Positions 1 to 9,590 are shown, counted from the first letter of the stretch. The stretch is 64,000 nucleotides of DNA from CAZJLP01 sp964546955 (GCA_964546955.1 CAZJLP010000004.1:62001-126000), one strand, 5' to 3'. Numbers and translations are program-made. The notes: generated by a model not told the origin, from the letters alone.

Positions 1-385
1 CTTTGACGTCGCTTGGAACCCAAATATACTTCCACTGCGCGGCGTCCCTAACCAGACCACCGCGAACGGGATTGTTTCGTATATACAAAGCCTTCTCTCG
101 GAAGCTCTCATTCGAACGAATCCGGTGATCGAAGAACCCGTCCTGCCATGCCACGCCCGCTGTCTTCGCAACAAATCGCTTCCAATCCCTGATCACCTTT
201 GCCATCTGCTCGACCCTGGGAAAAGTCGCGAGGGCGTGAAGGTGGATCCGGCATTACCAAGACCAGATGTGGCCAGATCCGTGCGTTAGCGGCGTAATGC
301 TCGAAAGCCTCGGCAATGACCGCAAACACTTCCTCATTGGCCCGACTGTTTTTCGATCGAGACGCGCAACAAATGGTGATAAATC
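1..385 (-). pseudogene. REP-associated (RAYT, IS200-like Y1) transposase remnant, cut by window start
   Basis: In two minus-strand frames the sequence matches the IS200/RAYT family: an entry segment FITICCASRSKNSRANEEV, then FAVIAEAFEHYA and IWPHLVLVMPD, and in another frame HLHALATF, FFDHRIRSNESF and ALYIRNNPVRGGLV. The HUH motif (PDHLH) is broken by one extra base near 244-245, so the reading frame jumps exactly at the two metal-binding histidines. A second frame break and a stop lie upstream of FITIC. The C-terminus runs off position 1. RAYTs are known to mobilise REP hairpins, and a hairpin of that kind sits just upstream at 391-412. I infer an inactive copy, although a single-base error at 244 cannot be excluded. 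Confidence 0.75.
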
Positions 386-390
386 AACAC

Positions 391-412
391 GGCGCATTAA
401 GGATAATGCGCC
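391..412. repeat. REP-like hairpin
   Basis: A perfect inverted repeat with 9-bp arms (GGCGCATTA and TAATGCGCC) around AGGA, followed by the GCCCTACC tail seen at other hairpins in this window. It lies between the RAYT remnant and mreB, a usual place for RAYT-linked REP elements. Confidence 0.6.
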
Positions 413-434
413 CTACCTTCCGAACCGGGGCGGC

Positions 435-1456
435 CTAGACGTTCTGCATCACCCAATTCAGGTCGTTCAGCACCGCGCCGGTCCCATTGGCCACCGCGGA
501 AAGGGGGTCATCGGCGACCGTGACGGGCAAGCCGGTCTTTTCGCTGAGCAGGCGGTCGAGGCCGCGNNNNNNNNNNGCGAACCGCCGCCAGCCATCACAA
601 AACCGCGATCGACGAGGTCGGCTGAAAGTTCCGGGGGGCAACGCTCCAGCGTGGTGCGCACCGCGTCGACGATCGCCGCGATCGTGTCGCTGAGCGCCTC
701 CCGCACTTCCTGCGACGTGATATGGATCGTCTTGGGCAGGCCGGCCACCGAATCGCGGCCTTTCACCTCCATGGAAAGTTCCTCGTCCAACGGGTAGGCC
801 GAGCCGATGCGGATCTTGATTTCTTCCGCGGTGCGCTCGCCGATCAGGAGATTGTACGCGCGCTTCATATAGTTGACGATCGCGCTGTCTAGTTCGTCAC
901 CGGCCACGCGTATCGATTTTGAGAATACAATACCCGAAAGCGAGATGATTGCGATTTCGGTCGTGCCGCCGCCGATGTCGACAATCATGTTGGCCGCCGG
1001 CTCGTCGATGGGCAGCCCGACGCCGATCGCGGCCGCCATGGGCTCGGGGATCGTGATCACATCGCGAGCGCCGGCATGCGTGGCCGAATCTTTCACTGCC
1101 CGCTTTTCCACCTCGGTAATACCGGAGGGAATCGCGATGACCACCCGCGGCGCCACTCGCAGGGCATTATTGTGCACCTTGCGGATAAAATAGCGGAGCA
1201 TCGCCTCGGTCACATCGAAGTCAGCGATCACGCCGTCCTACATCGGGCGAATGGCCGTGATATTGCCGGGCGTGCGGCCGAGCATGCGTTTTGCCTCATC
1301 TCCGACCGCCCGCACCTTGCGGGTCGTGGTATCGAGGGCGACGACGCTGGGCTCGCGCAGGACGATCCCTTTGTCTTTCACGTAGACGAGCGTATTCGCG
1401 GTTCCGAGGTCGATGCCGATGTCGTTGGAGAAGTAACCGAATAGGTTCGATGCCAT
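435..1456 (-). CDS. mreB: Rod shape-determining protein MreB, interrupted by a stop codon and an N gap
   Basis: MreB is the bacterial actin that organises the elongasome under the inner membrane. The actin fold is clear: phosphate-1 loop (IGIDLGTANTLVYV), PEPMAAAIG, phosphate-2 (MIVDIGGGTTEIAII) and the C-terminal MAGGGS...GLDRLL. The start at 1456 gives the typical MASNLFGYFSNDIG beginning. Two defects are visible. An in-frame TAG at 1238-1240 sits where family members have Lys (RPM-stop-DGVIADFDVTEAML). The 10-N run at 567-576 falls between MAGGGS and RGLDRLL, with the frame shifted across it. MreB is normally needed in rod cells, so assembly or sequence error is as likely as real loss. No mreC follows on this strand; the RAYT remnant does. 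Confidence 0.9.
567..576. other. 10-N assembly gap inside mreB
   Basis: Exactly ten Ns. The same length occurs at 44251-44260, so this looks like a nominal scaffold gap. The reading frame differs on its two sides, so the true gap length is not ten. Confidence 0.95.
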
Positions 1457-1935
1457 GATTTCGTGGTAAGTGGCGGCGTTGCCGCCCACGGAAAACAATC
1501 GACGTATCCTCCCGCTGTCAAAGGAGAAACATGGGGACGGATGGGGTGTTTGCCCATGGGGGAGGGGTGTCGTTGGAAAGTAATTACGGCGCCGCAGGGG
1601 CCGGGGACGGGCATGGCGTCGCACCACCGTGCCAGCGGTCGGTTCGCCCTAGGCTAGGCGAATGCGTCCCGCCGAGCCGTCGGCGTTGTCGCCGCGCAGA
1701 GTTCGCGACGCTGTTCCGGCCCGCTCCGGCAATTCGCGAAACCGGCAAACCGCGGCTTGACCGCTCGCGGAAATACAGCGTGCCTGAATCGCGCCCCTGT
1801 CGCGAGTGCGTCTTGCGCTGAGCATCGGACTAACGCGGCGGGGGTCGGTTTCGGAACCTGCCCTCGGGGTGGTTCTTCCACAGATCGTTCAACCCAAAAC
1901 TCAGAACCCAAAACCCAAAACTGGCGACCCGCAGG
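1457..1935. other. Divergent intergenic region between mreB and the antiporter gene
   Basis: About 480 bp with no convincing gene. It contains a REP-like element around 1643-1690: inverted TTCGCC/GGCGAA followed by GCGTCCCGCCGAGCCGTCGG, a motif that recurs near 38.1 kb. A short repeated string of the form CCCAAAA lies near 1885-1920. Promoters for both flanking genes must be here, but I cannot call them. Confidence 0.5.
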
Positions 1936-4236
1936 ATGCACGGCATCGATTTCATTCAGGATCTGGCAATTATCCTCCTCGTTGCGGGGGTGGTGGGCTG
2001 GATTTGCCACCGACTGCAGCTTTCGGTGGTCGTGGGCTTCCTGGCGGCAGGCATCGTGGTGGGACCCTACGCCCCTTTCTCCTTTGTGGAGGACGTCGGC
2101 CGGATCCAGACCCTGGCCGACATTGGACTGGTGTTCCTGATGTTCTCGATCGGCCTCCACCTGAGCCTGCGGAAAATGCGCCGCCTCGGGTTCTCCTTGC
2201 TGGCGGCCGTGTTTTGCGGCGCGGCAATCGTTTATTATCTGACGCGCATGCTGGGGGCCGCTCTCGGCCTGTCCGACATCGAAAGTCTCTTTTTGTCCGC
2301 GATGCTAATGGTCTCCTCTTCGGCCATCATCAGCAAGGTCGTCCAAGAAACCGGCACATCGCATGAGAGGGCCGGACAACTGGCCACAGGGGTGGCGGTG
2401 CTCGAGGACATCGTGGCGATCGTGATGTTAACGGTCCTGAACTCGGTGATGCAGATGGGAGGGCATAATTCCAAGCCGGTTGCCGTCACGTTGGGCAGTT
2501 TCGTCGTCTTTGTCGTCGTGGCGGGTGTCGTGAGCCTGCTGGTGGTTCCTTGGCTGCTGCGCAAGTTGAGTATTTCGGCCGAGGATGAACTCCAGACCCT
2601 CGCGGTGGCGGCAATTCTGTTCGGGCTGGCCTTTGTGGCGGAAAAGTCGGGTTACTCGCTCGCCCTGGGCGCCTTTCTCCTCGGAACGATCGTCGCCGAA
2701 ACCCCTCATCGCACGCAAGTGGAGCGCACATTCGAGGGGATGAGGGACGTCTTCACCGCGGTGTTTTTCGTGGCCATCGGGATGCAGATCGACGTCCGGG
2801 TGATGGGTGACTCGATCGGTCTGATCGTCGGTCTGACCGCGTTCGCTATTCTGGCTCGAAGTTTCGCCGCGACAGTCGGCCTTTCCCTTATCGGCACGTC
2901 GGTCAAGGACGCCATGCGCGTGGGTTTGTCCGTCACGACGATCGGCGAATTTTCGTTCATCATCGCCCAGATCGGAATCGCGGAAAGCGTCCTGCCCAAA
3001 AAATACTACGCGGTCATCGTGGGTGTCTCGCTGCTGACGACGCTCGTCGCCCCCCTGCTCATTCGCAATTCCGATCGGATCGCGACCGCCGCCCTCGCGC
3101 AGCGACCCGGTTGGCTCAGGACTTGGCATTCCTACTATTACGGGTGGCTCGAGGGTTTGAAAGCGCGGCAAAAGCGTAATCTCCTCTGGCAGCTCAGTCG
3201 CAAGCGGTTGATTCAGATCGGGGTGGAGATGCTGCTGGTGACCGGTTTGCTGATTTTTTCCGAGTATCTGCGGGGGCTGGTCGAGAGGGCTTTGGGGCCC
3301 GATTGGCTCTTTCGCAACGGCCCGAACTACCTGTTCTGGGGAGTCCTTACCTTGGTTATTCTCGGCCCACTCGTGGCCATCTGGCGCAACATATCCGCCC
3401 TTTGCTTACTTTACGCGCAAGTCACCACGACGGGCCACAAGCGAGCCGCCGCCATGCGTCCCATTGTCGAGGGGGTCTTCAAAGTGGCGGGAGCGACCGC
3501 CCTCTACATCTGGCTTTTGCCTCTGCTCCCGATCGGTGGCAACGCACGCTGGATCCTGTTGAGCAGCCTGGCCGTTGCGGCGCTCGGTTTGGTTTTTCTC
3601 CAGCGCAAGCTGGTCTACTGGCATAGCGAACTCGAAGTCGGGCTGCACGGCGTTTTCCAAGGATCCACGGCATTGGCCGACACTCACGCTCCGTGGCTCC
3701 GCCCTCACGGCGATTGGAACATGAGCGTGGTGGACTGCGTCCTGCCCGATTTGGCGGATTGTCAGGGCAAACGCATTGTGGATCTGGAGCTCCGCGCTCG
3801 CTTTGGATGCACGGTCGTCGGCATCAGCCGGCAAGGCTACATGATCTCGCTGCCAGCGCCTGACACCGTTCTGTATCCGCGCGACAAGGTGCTGCTCATC
3901 GGCACGGCCGAGCAGGTCGCCGCCGGGAAAAAATTTCTGCTGGGAGTGAGTGGGGCGCTGACGATCAGCGAATTTGAAGACATACGGATGGAAGCAGTGG
4001 CGGTGCCCGAGGGAAGTCGCGCCGCTGGGCGGGACCTTAAAACGCTGTCCCCAGCGCAGACCCATCAAGTACAGATCGCAGGCGTGAAGCGCGGCAGCGT
4101 GCGAACGTTAAATCCGGCGGGCGATGAAGTGATCCAGCAGGGAGACGAACTGCTCGTGCTGGGAACTCCGGAGAAAATCCGCTCGTTCAGGGACTGGTTG
4201 ACTGAAGACACCCCGCCGGCGGATATCGTCATCTAG
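1936..4236 (+). CDS. CPA2-family monovalent cation:proton antiporter with two RCK_C domains (KefB-like)
   Basis: An inner-membrane K+ or Na+/H+ antiporter. Residues 1-380 form the Na_H_Exchanger domain with about a dozen hydrophobic segments, starting DLAIILLVAGVVGW and including GLVFLMFSIGLHLSL. A second membrane block (about 410-560) follows. The C-terminus has two tandem TrkA_C/RCK_C-type domains, one around 590-665 (KRIVDLELRARFGCTVVGI...DKVLLIGTAEQV) and one around 680-765 (GDELLVLGTPEKI). At 766 aa it is longer than KefB (about 600 aa) because of the extra membrane block. No KTN NAD-binding domain is visible. RCK_C domains in other transporters can bind c-di-AMP, and a probable diadenylate cyclase lies at 10.3-11.6 kb. 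The link is inference only. Confidence 0.85.
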   Translation: MHGIDFIQDLAIILLVAGVVGWICHRLQLSVVVGFLAAGIVVGPYAPFSFVEDVGRIQTLADIGLVFLMFSIGLHLSLRKMRRLGFSLLAAVFCGAAIVYYLTRMLGAALGLSDIESLFLSAMLMVSSSAIISKVVQETGTSHERAGQLATGVAVLEDIVAIVMLTVLNSVMQMGGHNSKPVAVTLGSFVVFVVVAGVVSLLVVPWLLRKLSISAEDELQTLAVAAILFGLAFVAEKSGYSLALGAFLLGTIVAETPHRTQVERTFEGMRDVFTAVFFVAIGMQIDVRVMGDSIGLIVGLTAFAILARSFAATVGLSLIGTSVKDAMRVGLSVTTIGEFSFIIAQIGIAESVLPKKYYAVIVGVSLLTTLVAPLLIRNSDRIATAALAQRPGWLRTWHSYYYGWLEGLKARQKRNLLWQLSRKRLIQIGVEMLLVTGLLIFSEYLRGLVERALGPDWLFRNGPNYLFWGVLTLVILGPLVAIWRNISALCLLYAQVTTTGHKRAAAMRPIVEGVFKVAGATALYIWLLPLLPIGGNARWILLSSLAVAALGLVFLQRKLVYWHSELEVGLHGVFQGSTALADTHAPWLRPHGDWNMSVVDCVLPDLADCQGKRIVDLELRARFGCTVVGISRQGYMISLPAPDTVLYPRDKVLLIGTAEQVAAGKKFLLGVSGALTISEFEDIRMEAVAVPEGSRAAGRDLKTLSPAQTHQVQIAGVKRGSVRTLNPAGDEVIQQGDELLVLGTPEKIRSFRDWLTEDTPPADIVI

Positions 4237-4256
4237 CAGCAGCTAAACTAACGATG

Positions 4257-4284
4257 AAAAAAAACGCGCCTTCGTGGAGGCGCG
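4257..4284 (-). terminator. Rho-independent terminator for tatA
   Basis: On the minus strand a stem CGCGCCT/AGGCGCG closes a 6-nt loop and is followed by eight Ts. It lies just past the tatA stop, and the same stem may also stop transcripts from the antiporter gene on the other strand. Confidence 0.85.
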
Positions 4285-4311
4285 TCGGGTGTGCGGCACT
4301 GCGGTGTGAAC

Positions 4312-4536
4312 TCAGTTCGGTCCCGGAGTCTTGGTCGTTTCTGCCTTCTTAACTTCGGGTTCCTTCTCGTCGTCCGTAGTGGAGGCTTTCTTGAACTCCT
4401 TGATCGACTGGCCCAATCCTCGCGCGAGGCTGGGTAGCTTGGCCCCGCCGAAGAGCAGAAGGATGATCAACAGGATCCAAACGAAGTCCATGCCCTGAGG
4501 CATGAGCGCTACGAAAACAGAAGGCAGGAGATCCAT
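4312..4536 (-). CDS. tatA: Sec-independent protein translocase TatA/E
   Basis: TatA multimerises to form the Tat pore for folded proteins. The 74-aa product has one N-terminal transmembrane helix, the hallmark FGGAKLPSLARGLGQSIKEF hinge and amphipathic helix, and a charged Lys/Glu-rich tail. The start at 4536 is chosen by analogy with short TatA N-termini; an internal Met at 4503 is possible. tatB and tatC are not adjacent. The window contains at least one likely Tat substrate, the hydrolase cassette at 48182-48970. Confidence 0.9.
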   Translation of the reverse strand: MDLLPSVFVALMPQGMDFVWILLIILLLFGGAKLPSLARGLGQSIKEFKKASTTDDEKEPEVKKAETTKTPGPN

Positions 4537-4658
4537 GAGAAGGAAGGGAGTTGAAACGAGGATATTCGGAAGGGAGGAAGAGTAAAGGGGTAAAGCAAGG
4601 TTCGGGCCGAACGCGCGTCGAGTTGAAACGCGCACGGCCCCCTGCGGTTCCCCGGTTA

Positions 4659-6461
4659 TCAGGACTGGAGATCGCCTGGTTTCTTCATCGCGACCTGCTT
4701 CAACAGGTTCTGCGCGTTGTCGAGCTGCTCGGCATCGAAGAAGCCGTGCAGCTGGCGGATGCGCGTCGGGTGGCGCATCTTACGCAAGGCCTTCGCCTCG
4801 ATCTGACGGATGCGCTCGCGCGTCACTTTGAACTGCTTGCCCACTTCTTCCAGCGTGCGGCTGTAGCCGTCGATCAAGCCGAAGCGCAGAGAGAGCACCC
4901 GACGCTCGCGCTCGGTCAGCGAGTCGAGGACGTCGATGATCTTTTCACGCAGCAGCGAGAAGGCCGTCATGTCGTACGGATTCTCGGCCGACTTGTCTTC
5001 GATGAAATCGCCGAAGCTGGTGTCGTCGCCGTCGCCGACGGGCGACTGCAGCGAGATCGGCTGCTGCGCCATCTTCATGATTTGCTGCACGCGCTCGACG
5101 GGCATGTTCATCTCGTCGGCAACCTCTTCCGGCGTGGGTTCGTGGCCGTATTCCTGGAGGAGCTGCTTTTGCACCTGCATGACCTTGTTCAAGGTCTCGA
5201 TCATGTGCACCGGAATGCGGATCGTGCGGGCCTGATCGGCAATCGAGCGAGTGATTGCCTGACGAATCCACCAAGTGGCGTAGGTCGAGAATTTGTAACC
5301 GCGGCGGTATTCGAACTTCTCGACCGCCTTCATGAGGCCCATGTTGCCTTCTTGGATCAGATCCAGGAAGGAAAGGCCGCGGTTCGTGTACTTCTTGGCG
5401 ATCGAAATCACCAAACGAAGGTTGGCTTCCACCATCTCGGTCTTGGCTTTGTGGGCCTCGCGGATGTGGACGCCGGTCTGTTTCACCACTTCGAGGAGCT
5501 GATTGGGTGCGATCCGCTGTTCGGCTTCGATCTGCTTAAAACGCTGGTTGATCGCCCGGGTGTCGATCGCCGCGTCCTTCTTCGTCTTCGGGTTCTTGGC
5601 GCGATGGAGCTGCTCGTTCAGTTGCTCGATCTCGGTTAGGAGGGGACGAATCTGCTCCAGGTATTCCTCGTACACCTTGAGCTTGAAGAAAAACTTCCCG
5701 AAGTTCGCCTTCAGGTTGCTCTCGCGCTTCTTAAATTTCGCAAACACACGTTTTTTCGTGGCTTCGTCGCGGCTGGCCGAAAACTCCTCCCAGGCCTCGG
5801 CGACCGATGTTTCGCCGTCCTGGGTCAGCTCGACCAGCTTCGGCAGGTTTTTGAAATAGGCTTCGCGGCTGTCGATCTTCTTATCGATGACGATGCGGTC
5901 GAAACGCTCCTCGCGATTGAGCAGCTTGGCCCCGAGGCTTGCGATGTAGCGGCCAACCACGGCGGATTCAAACAAGGCTTCCTGCGCCTTCAGTTCCGCG
6001 GTTTCGATGCGCTTGGAAATCTCGACTTCCTGTTCGCGTGTCAGCAGCGGGACTTGGCCCATCTGCTTGAGGTACATGCGAACGGGGTCGTCCAGGATAT
6101 CGTGCTGCGACGAACGCGATTCCTCTTCTTCGGCTTCTTCCTGCCGTTGTTTGTAGTCGTCGACCTGATCCGGCTCCAGAATCTCGATTTCCAGATTTTG
6201 GAGGATGGAGAGGACGTTATCGATTTCCTCCTGGTTTTCGACCGACTCCGGCAACGCTTCGTTGATGTCGTCGAACGTCAGGTAACCCTGCTCCTTCGAA
6301 AGGCGAATGAGGTAGCGAATCTTCTCGTTGATTCCTCCGGCTGGGATTTCTCCGGCCGGGGCGGCCCCTTCGGCTCCCGGCGCGGCTTGCGTCTGGGCGA
6401 TCGCCGTCTCCACGGCTTCGGATTGTGCTTCGTTGTCGGCGGCTTTTGCTTTGCGCGGCAT
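4659..6461 (-). CDS. rpoD: RNA polymerase principal sigma factor RpoD
   Basis: A 600-aa group 1 sigma-70. After a low-complexity Ala/Glu N-terminus come region 1.1-like sequence, region 1.2 (DPVRMYLKQMGQVPLLTREQ), a long non-conserved region, region 2 (RLVISIAKKYTNRGLSFLDL ... YKFSTYATWWIRQAITRSIA), region 3 (EYGHEPTPEEVADEM) and region 4 with the -35 HTH (GYSRTLEEVGKQFKVTRERI). It lies 21 nt downstream of dnaG on the same strand. This is the dnaG-rpoD core of the classical macromolecular synthesis operon, without rpsU. Confidence 0.97.
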   Translation of the reverse strand: MPRKAKAADNEAQSEAVETAIAQTQAAPGAEGAAPAGEIPAGGINEKIRYLIRLSKEQGYLTFDDINEALPESVENQEEIDNVLSILQNLEIEILEPDQVDDYKQRQEEAEEEESRSSQHDILDDPVRMYLKQMGQVPLLTREQEVEISKRIETAELKAQEALFESAVVGRYIASLGAKLLNREERFDRIVIDKKIDSREAYFKNLPKLVELTQDGETSVAEAWEEFSASRDEATKKRVFAKFKKRESNLKANFGKFFFKLKVYEEYLEQIRPLLTEIEQLNEQLHRAKNPKTKKDAAIDTRAINQRFKQIEAEQRIAPNQLLEVVKQTGVHIREAHKAKTEMVEANLRLVISIAKKYTNRGLSFLDLIQEGNMGLMKAVEKFEYRRGYKFSTYATWWIRQAITRSIADQARTIRIPVHMIETLNKVMQVQKQLLQEYGHEPTPEEVADEMNMPVERVQQIMKMAQQPISLQSPVGDGDDTSFGDFIEDKSAENPYDMTAFSLLREKIIDVLDSLTERERRVLSLRFGLIDGYSRTLEEVGKQFKVTRERIRQIEAKALRKMRHPTRIRQLHGFFDAEQLDNAQNLLKQVAMKKPGDLQS

Positions 6462-6482
6462 GGGTTAAGGTCGGAAAATAAA

Positions 6483-8363
6483 TCAGACAGCTACCGGCAA
6501 AGCTATCGGCGCACGGAGCTGTCGCTGTAGTTCTATACGTTCTTTGATGAGAGAAATTGCGTCGACGTTACTCTCCGCTCCATGGGTGGCTAAAGCAAGT
6601 TCTATTTGGCGCAGGCGCGGCTCCAGCGCCCGGGCTCGTAACTGGCGCAATCCTTCGTTAACCACTTTCACCGGATCATCAAGCTGGGGGGCATCAAATA
6701 GCAGGGATGCGACGAGCGTCTTTTCTTCGGCGGTTTCAAGCAGCGTGTCGAGGTGATTCCTCCCGGGCCAGGCATCATTTTCAAATTCGGCCAAAAATCG
6801 GTTAAGTAGGCGTCCCGCCATATGGTTTTGATCGATCCACGTGTGGGGAAGGGTGTGGCTCAGCGGTTTACCCAACTGTTCAAAGTGGAGGCAGATGAGT
6901 AGCAGGTGGTGTTCGGGCGATTGATTGGGCGAGGTCGGCGTCTGGACCGCGCCCACGCTCGCTGGCGGCGGGGCTGGAGGAGAGGCAGACGCTCGGGCGG
7001 ACGAAAGGTTGGCTTGGCGCTTCCGAAAAGCGTCAAAGTCCCTCTGCACCGCGGCCAGCGGCAGTTTCAAATATCGCGCGATTTCGCCCACGAATTCCGA
7101 TTGGGCGACAGCGGAGTCGGTCGCCGCGACGATTTCGAACAGCGCCGTGCCGCTCCGTCCTTTCTGCTCGGCGCTCGCCGCATCCGGATTCGGCAGAATA
7201 CTGCGGCAAGCAAAGGTCATGGCGGATTGGGCCGAGGACCGGAGCTCCTGATACGCCTCCAAGCCGCGTTCGAGAAAGAGGAGATCGGGGTCCACCTTGG
7301 AGGCTCCGGGCAATCCGAGAAATCGGACTTCCAGCGCGGCGTGGAGCGCCATCGGCAGGAACCTGAGGGCGGCTTTCTGCCCCGCGCTGTCGCTGTCGAA
7401 AAAGCATTCGACCTGGGGACAGTACCGCCGCAACAGCACAAGCTGCCCCTCGGTGATGGAGGTGCCCTGAGGCGCGATTGCCGTCTTGAGACCGACCTGC
7501 CAGCAGCGCAGCGCGTCAAGCTGGCCCTCCACCATCACAAAAGGATGCCCATCGCCGACCGCTGAACGGGCTCGGTCGAGGTTGAAGAGCAGATTGCCTT
7601 TCGTGAAAATGGGGGTTTCCGGCGAATTGACATACTTTGCCTCGCGCGCCGGGTCGTCTTGGGGCGTGAGATCGGTCTGGCGCGCGGTGAACGCCACCAC
7701 CCGTCCTTGGTGGTCGCGAATCGGGATCATCAACCGTCCGCGAAAACGCGGCTTGATCGCGCCGACGGTCAAAAGCGCTCCATCTCGAATAAAAAAAAGG
7801 CCGCATTGGCGCAGGGCGTCCTCCGAAAAGCCTTTTTTCAACAGAGCAGCTGCAAGCGAGTTCTCCACCGGATCGGCCGCGCCGATCTTGAATTCGTCCG
7901 CCAGCTCGAGGGGAAACCGCCTTTTCTGCACCCAATACTGCTGCATGAACTTGCCCGAGGCGCCTGTTGACTTGAAGGCCTGGTGAAAATGCTCCGCCGC
8001 TAGTTCGTGAATTTCGAAGATCTCCTGCCGAAGGGAGCGCTCTTCCCGGGTGGGGCCTCCTCCTTCCTCGTACTCAATGGGAACGCCGAACCGTTGGCCG
8101 AGGGTCTCGACCGCCTCCGTGAAGGTCAGCTGCTCCGTTTCGCGGACAAACGTGATCGCGTCTCCCGCCTTCCCGCACCCGAAGCACTTGTAATAACCCT
8201 TGTCCGGATCAACGTGAAACGATGGCGTTTTTTCATTGTGAAACGGACACAGGCCCTTGAAGCGCGCGCCTCCCTTGCGGAGGGTGACGACCCGCGACAC
8301 CACATCCACGATGTTCACGCGCAACTTTAAGTCGCGAACGCAAGTGGGTTTAATAACGGGCAT
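6483..8363 (-). CDS. dnaG: DNA primase DnaG
   Basis: Makes RNA primers for replication with DnaB helicase. The N-terminal CHC2 zinc finger has C39, H42, C60 and C63 (LCPFHNEKTPSF ... YYKCFGCGKAGD). The catalytic core and TOPRIM domain follow, with MVEGQLDALRCWQ and the FDSDSAG acidic motif, and then a variable helicase-binding C-terminus. The length of 626 aa is normal. The start at 8363 gives MPVIKPTCVRDLK, close to the family beginning. Confidence 0.97.
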   Translation of the reverse strand: MPVIKPTCVRDLKLRVNIVDVVSRVVTLRKGGARFKGLCPFHNEKTPSFHVDPDKGYYKCFGCGKAGDAITFVRETEQLTFTEAVETLGQRFGVPIEYEEGGGPTREERSLRQEIFEIHELAAEHFHQAFKSTGASGKFMQQYWVQKRRFPLELADEFKIGAADPVENSLAAALLKKGFSEDALRQCGLFFIRDGALLTVGAIKPRFRGRLMIPIRDHQGRVVAFTARQTDLTPQDDPAREAKYVNSPETPIFTKGNLLFNLDRARSAVGDGHPFVMVEGQLDALRCWQVGLKTAIAPQGTSITEGQLVLLRRYCPQVECFFDSDSAGQKAALRFLPMALHAALEVRFLGLPGASKVDPDLLFLERGLEAYQELRSSAQSAMTFACRSILPNPDAASAEQKGRSGTALFEIVAATDSAVAQSEFVGEIARYLKLPLAAVQRDFDAFRKRQANLSSARASASPPAPPPASVGAVQTPTSPNQSPEHHLLLICLHFEQLGKPLSHTLPHTWIDQNHMAGRLLNRFLAEFENDAWPGRNHLDTLLETAEEKTLVASLLFDAPQLDDPVKVVNEGLRQLRARALEPRLRQIELALATHGAESNVDAISLIKERIELQRQLRAPIALPVAV

Positions 8364-8481
8364 GGAAGCGGCGGGAGCGCGCGGGAAGCGGGGTCAAGTT
8401 TGCACTTTTAACTCGTTCCGCGCTCTGTCAAGAACTGCGGTTTGCGTGAAACTTCCGTTCCTTTTGGACGACACACTTGCT

Positions 8482-9573
8482 ATGATTTTTTACTCCGCCG
8501 CCCGGCCCGCCGTTCTCGCGCTCGCCACCTGCCTAGGTTTGGCCGTCGGCTACGCAGCCGAACCCGGCAATCCGGCGGCCAAGAGCACTCCCGCGGCGAC
8601 CGCGGCACCGATCGCGGCGCCCACGCCTCAGCCGGTTTGGGAGGCGCGGCTGGAGAAATTCGATGAAGCGGCCTACGCCACCCAAGTCGAAAAGCTGATC
8701 GCCAAGTTTGAGGAGACAAGCGGACGGAAACTCTTGCCGGGGCCCAAACAGAAGGTGGGCCTAAAGATTTATGCGGATTCGGGCCCCGGGCTGGCCACGC
8801 CGCTTCCGTTGGTCAAAGCCGTCATCGCCGCCCTGGAGCGACGGGGTTTCAGCAAGGAAAATATCTTCCTGGTCGGCCTGAATCAGCTGCGGCTCCGCAT
8901 GACGGGCTACCTGCCGTCCCTCGTTTCCGGTGAGTCGCCGTTCAAAGGCCATCAAGTGTACGTCCTTGAATCGGGCAAGTTTTACGACCCGGTCTGGTTC
9001 TATGACAGCCCCCTGCCTTCCCGCTTCGACCCGATCTTTGCGGAAAAGAGCGTCGAGGGGGTCAATCCGAGCACGACGGTTGAACAGGACCGCAAGAGTT
9101 TCCTCGCGACTCCGCTTTTTCTCGACGCCGATTTCTGGATCAACCTGCCGGTCTACACCGATCATCCCACGCTGGGCATCAATGGCGCGTTGGTGAACGC
9201 GACATTGTGGAATGCCAGCAATACAGCGCGATTTTTCCGGAGCCCGGCCAACGCTCCGGCGGCCGTCGCGGAAATGAGCGCGATCCCCGAACTTCGCCAG
9301 ACGTGGATGTGTACGATCGCTAGTCTCGAGCGGTATCAGTTTATCGGGGGGCCGTATTTTAATTCTTTGTACACCGTCTCGGAGCCCGTCGTCTGGCTCA
9401 GCACCGATCCGGTCTTTATCGATGCGCTCGCCCTCGATCGCATCAACGGCCACCGCCAGCGGGCCGGCTTCAAGCCGGTTTCGGACGAAATCCGTACCCT
9501 CGACTTCGCCGAACAACTCGGCGTCGGCCTTCAGCAGGCCGATACCAAACGCATTGTCCGGGTGGGGGAGTAA
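8482..9573 (+). CDS. Secreted protein resembling DUF362 family
   Basis: A 363-aa protein with an N-terminal signal peptide (ARPAVLALATCLGLAVGYAA) followed by an Ala/Pro linker. The body includes GLKIYADSGPGLATPLPLVK, a segment on the next gene product variant (ALERRGFSKENIFLVG) and WINLPVYTDHPTLGINGALV. This resembles the DUF362 layout (a KPN-type strand, a TDP-type region and a late GxxGA loop), which I know mainly from iron-sulfur or Tat-linked proteins of unknown function. There is no ferredoxin-type cysteine cluster here. The start at 8482 is the only one that puts the signal peptide at the N-terminus. The function is unknown. Confidence 0.65.
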   Translation: MIFYSAARPAVLALATCLGLAVGYAAEPGNPAAKSTPAATAAPIAAPTPQPVWEARLEKFDEAAYATQVEKLIAKFEETSGRKLLPGPKQKVGLKIYADSGPGLATPLPLVKAVIAALERRGFSKENIFLVGLNQLRLRMTGYLPSLVSGESPFKGHQVYVLESGKFYDPVWFYDSPLPSRFDPIFAEKSVEGVNPSTTVEQDRKSFLATPLFLDADFWINLPVYTDHPTLGINGALVNATLWNASNTARFFRSPANAPAAVAEMSAIPELRQTWMCTIASLERYQFIGGPYFNSLYTVSEPVVWLSTDPVFIDALALDRINGHRQRAGFKPVSDEIRTLDFAEQLGVGLQQADTKRIVRVGE

Positions 9574-9590
9574 GCGGCGCGTTAGCGCCC

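Noticed and set aside
435..641. Separate short reading frame at the 3' end of mreB
   Set aside because: It is the MreB C-terminus continued in another frame because of the 10-N gap, not a separate gene.
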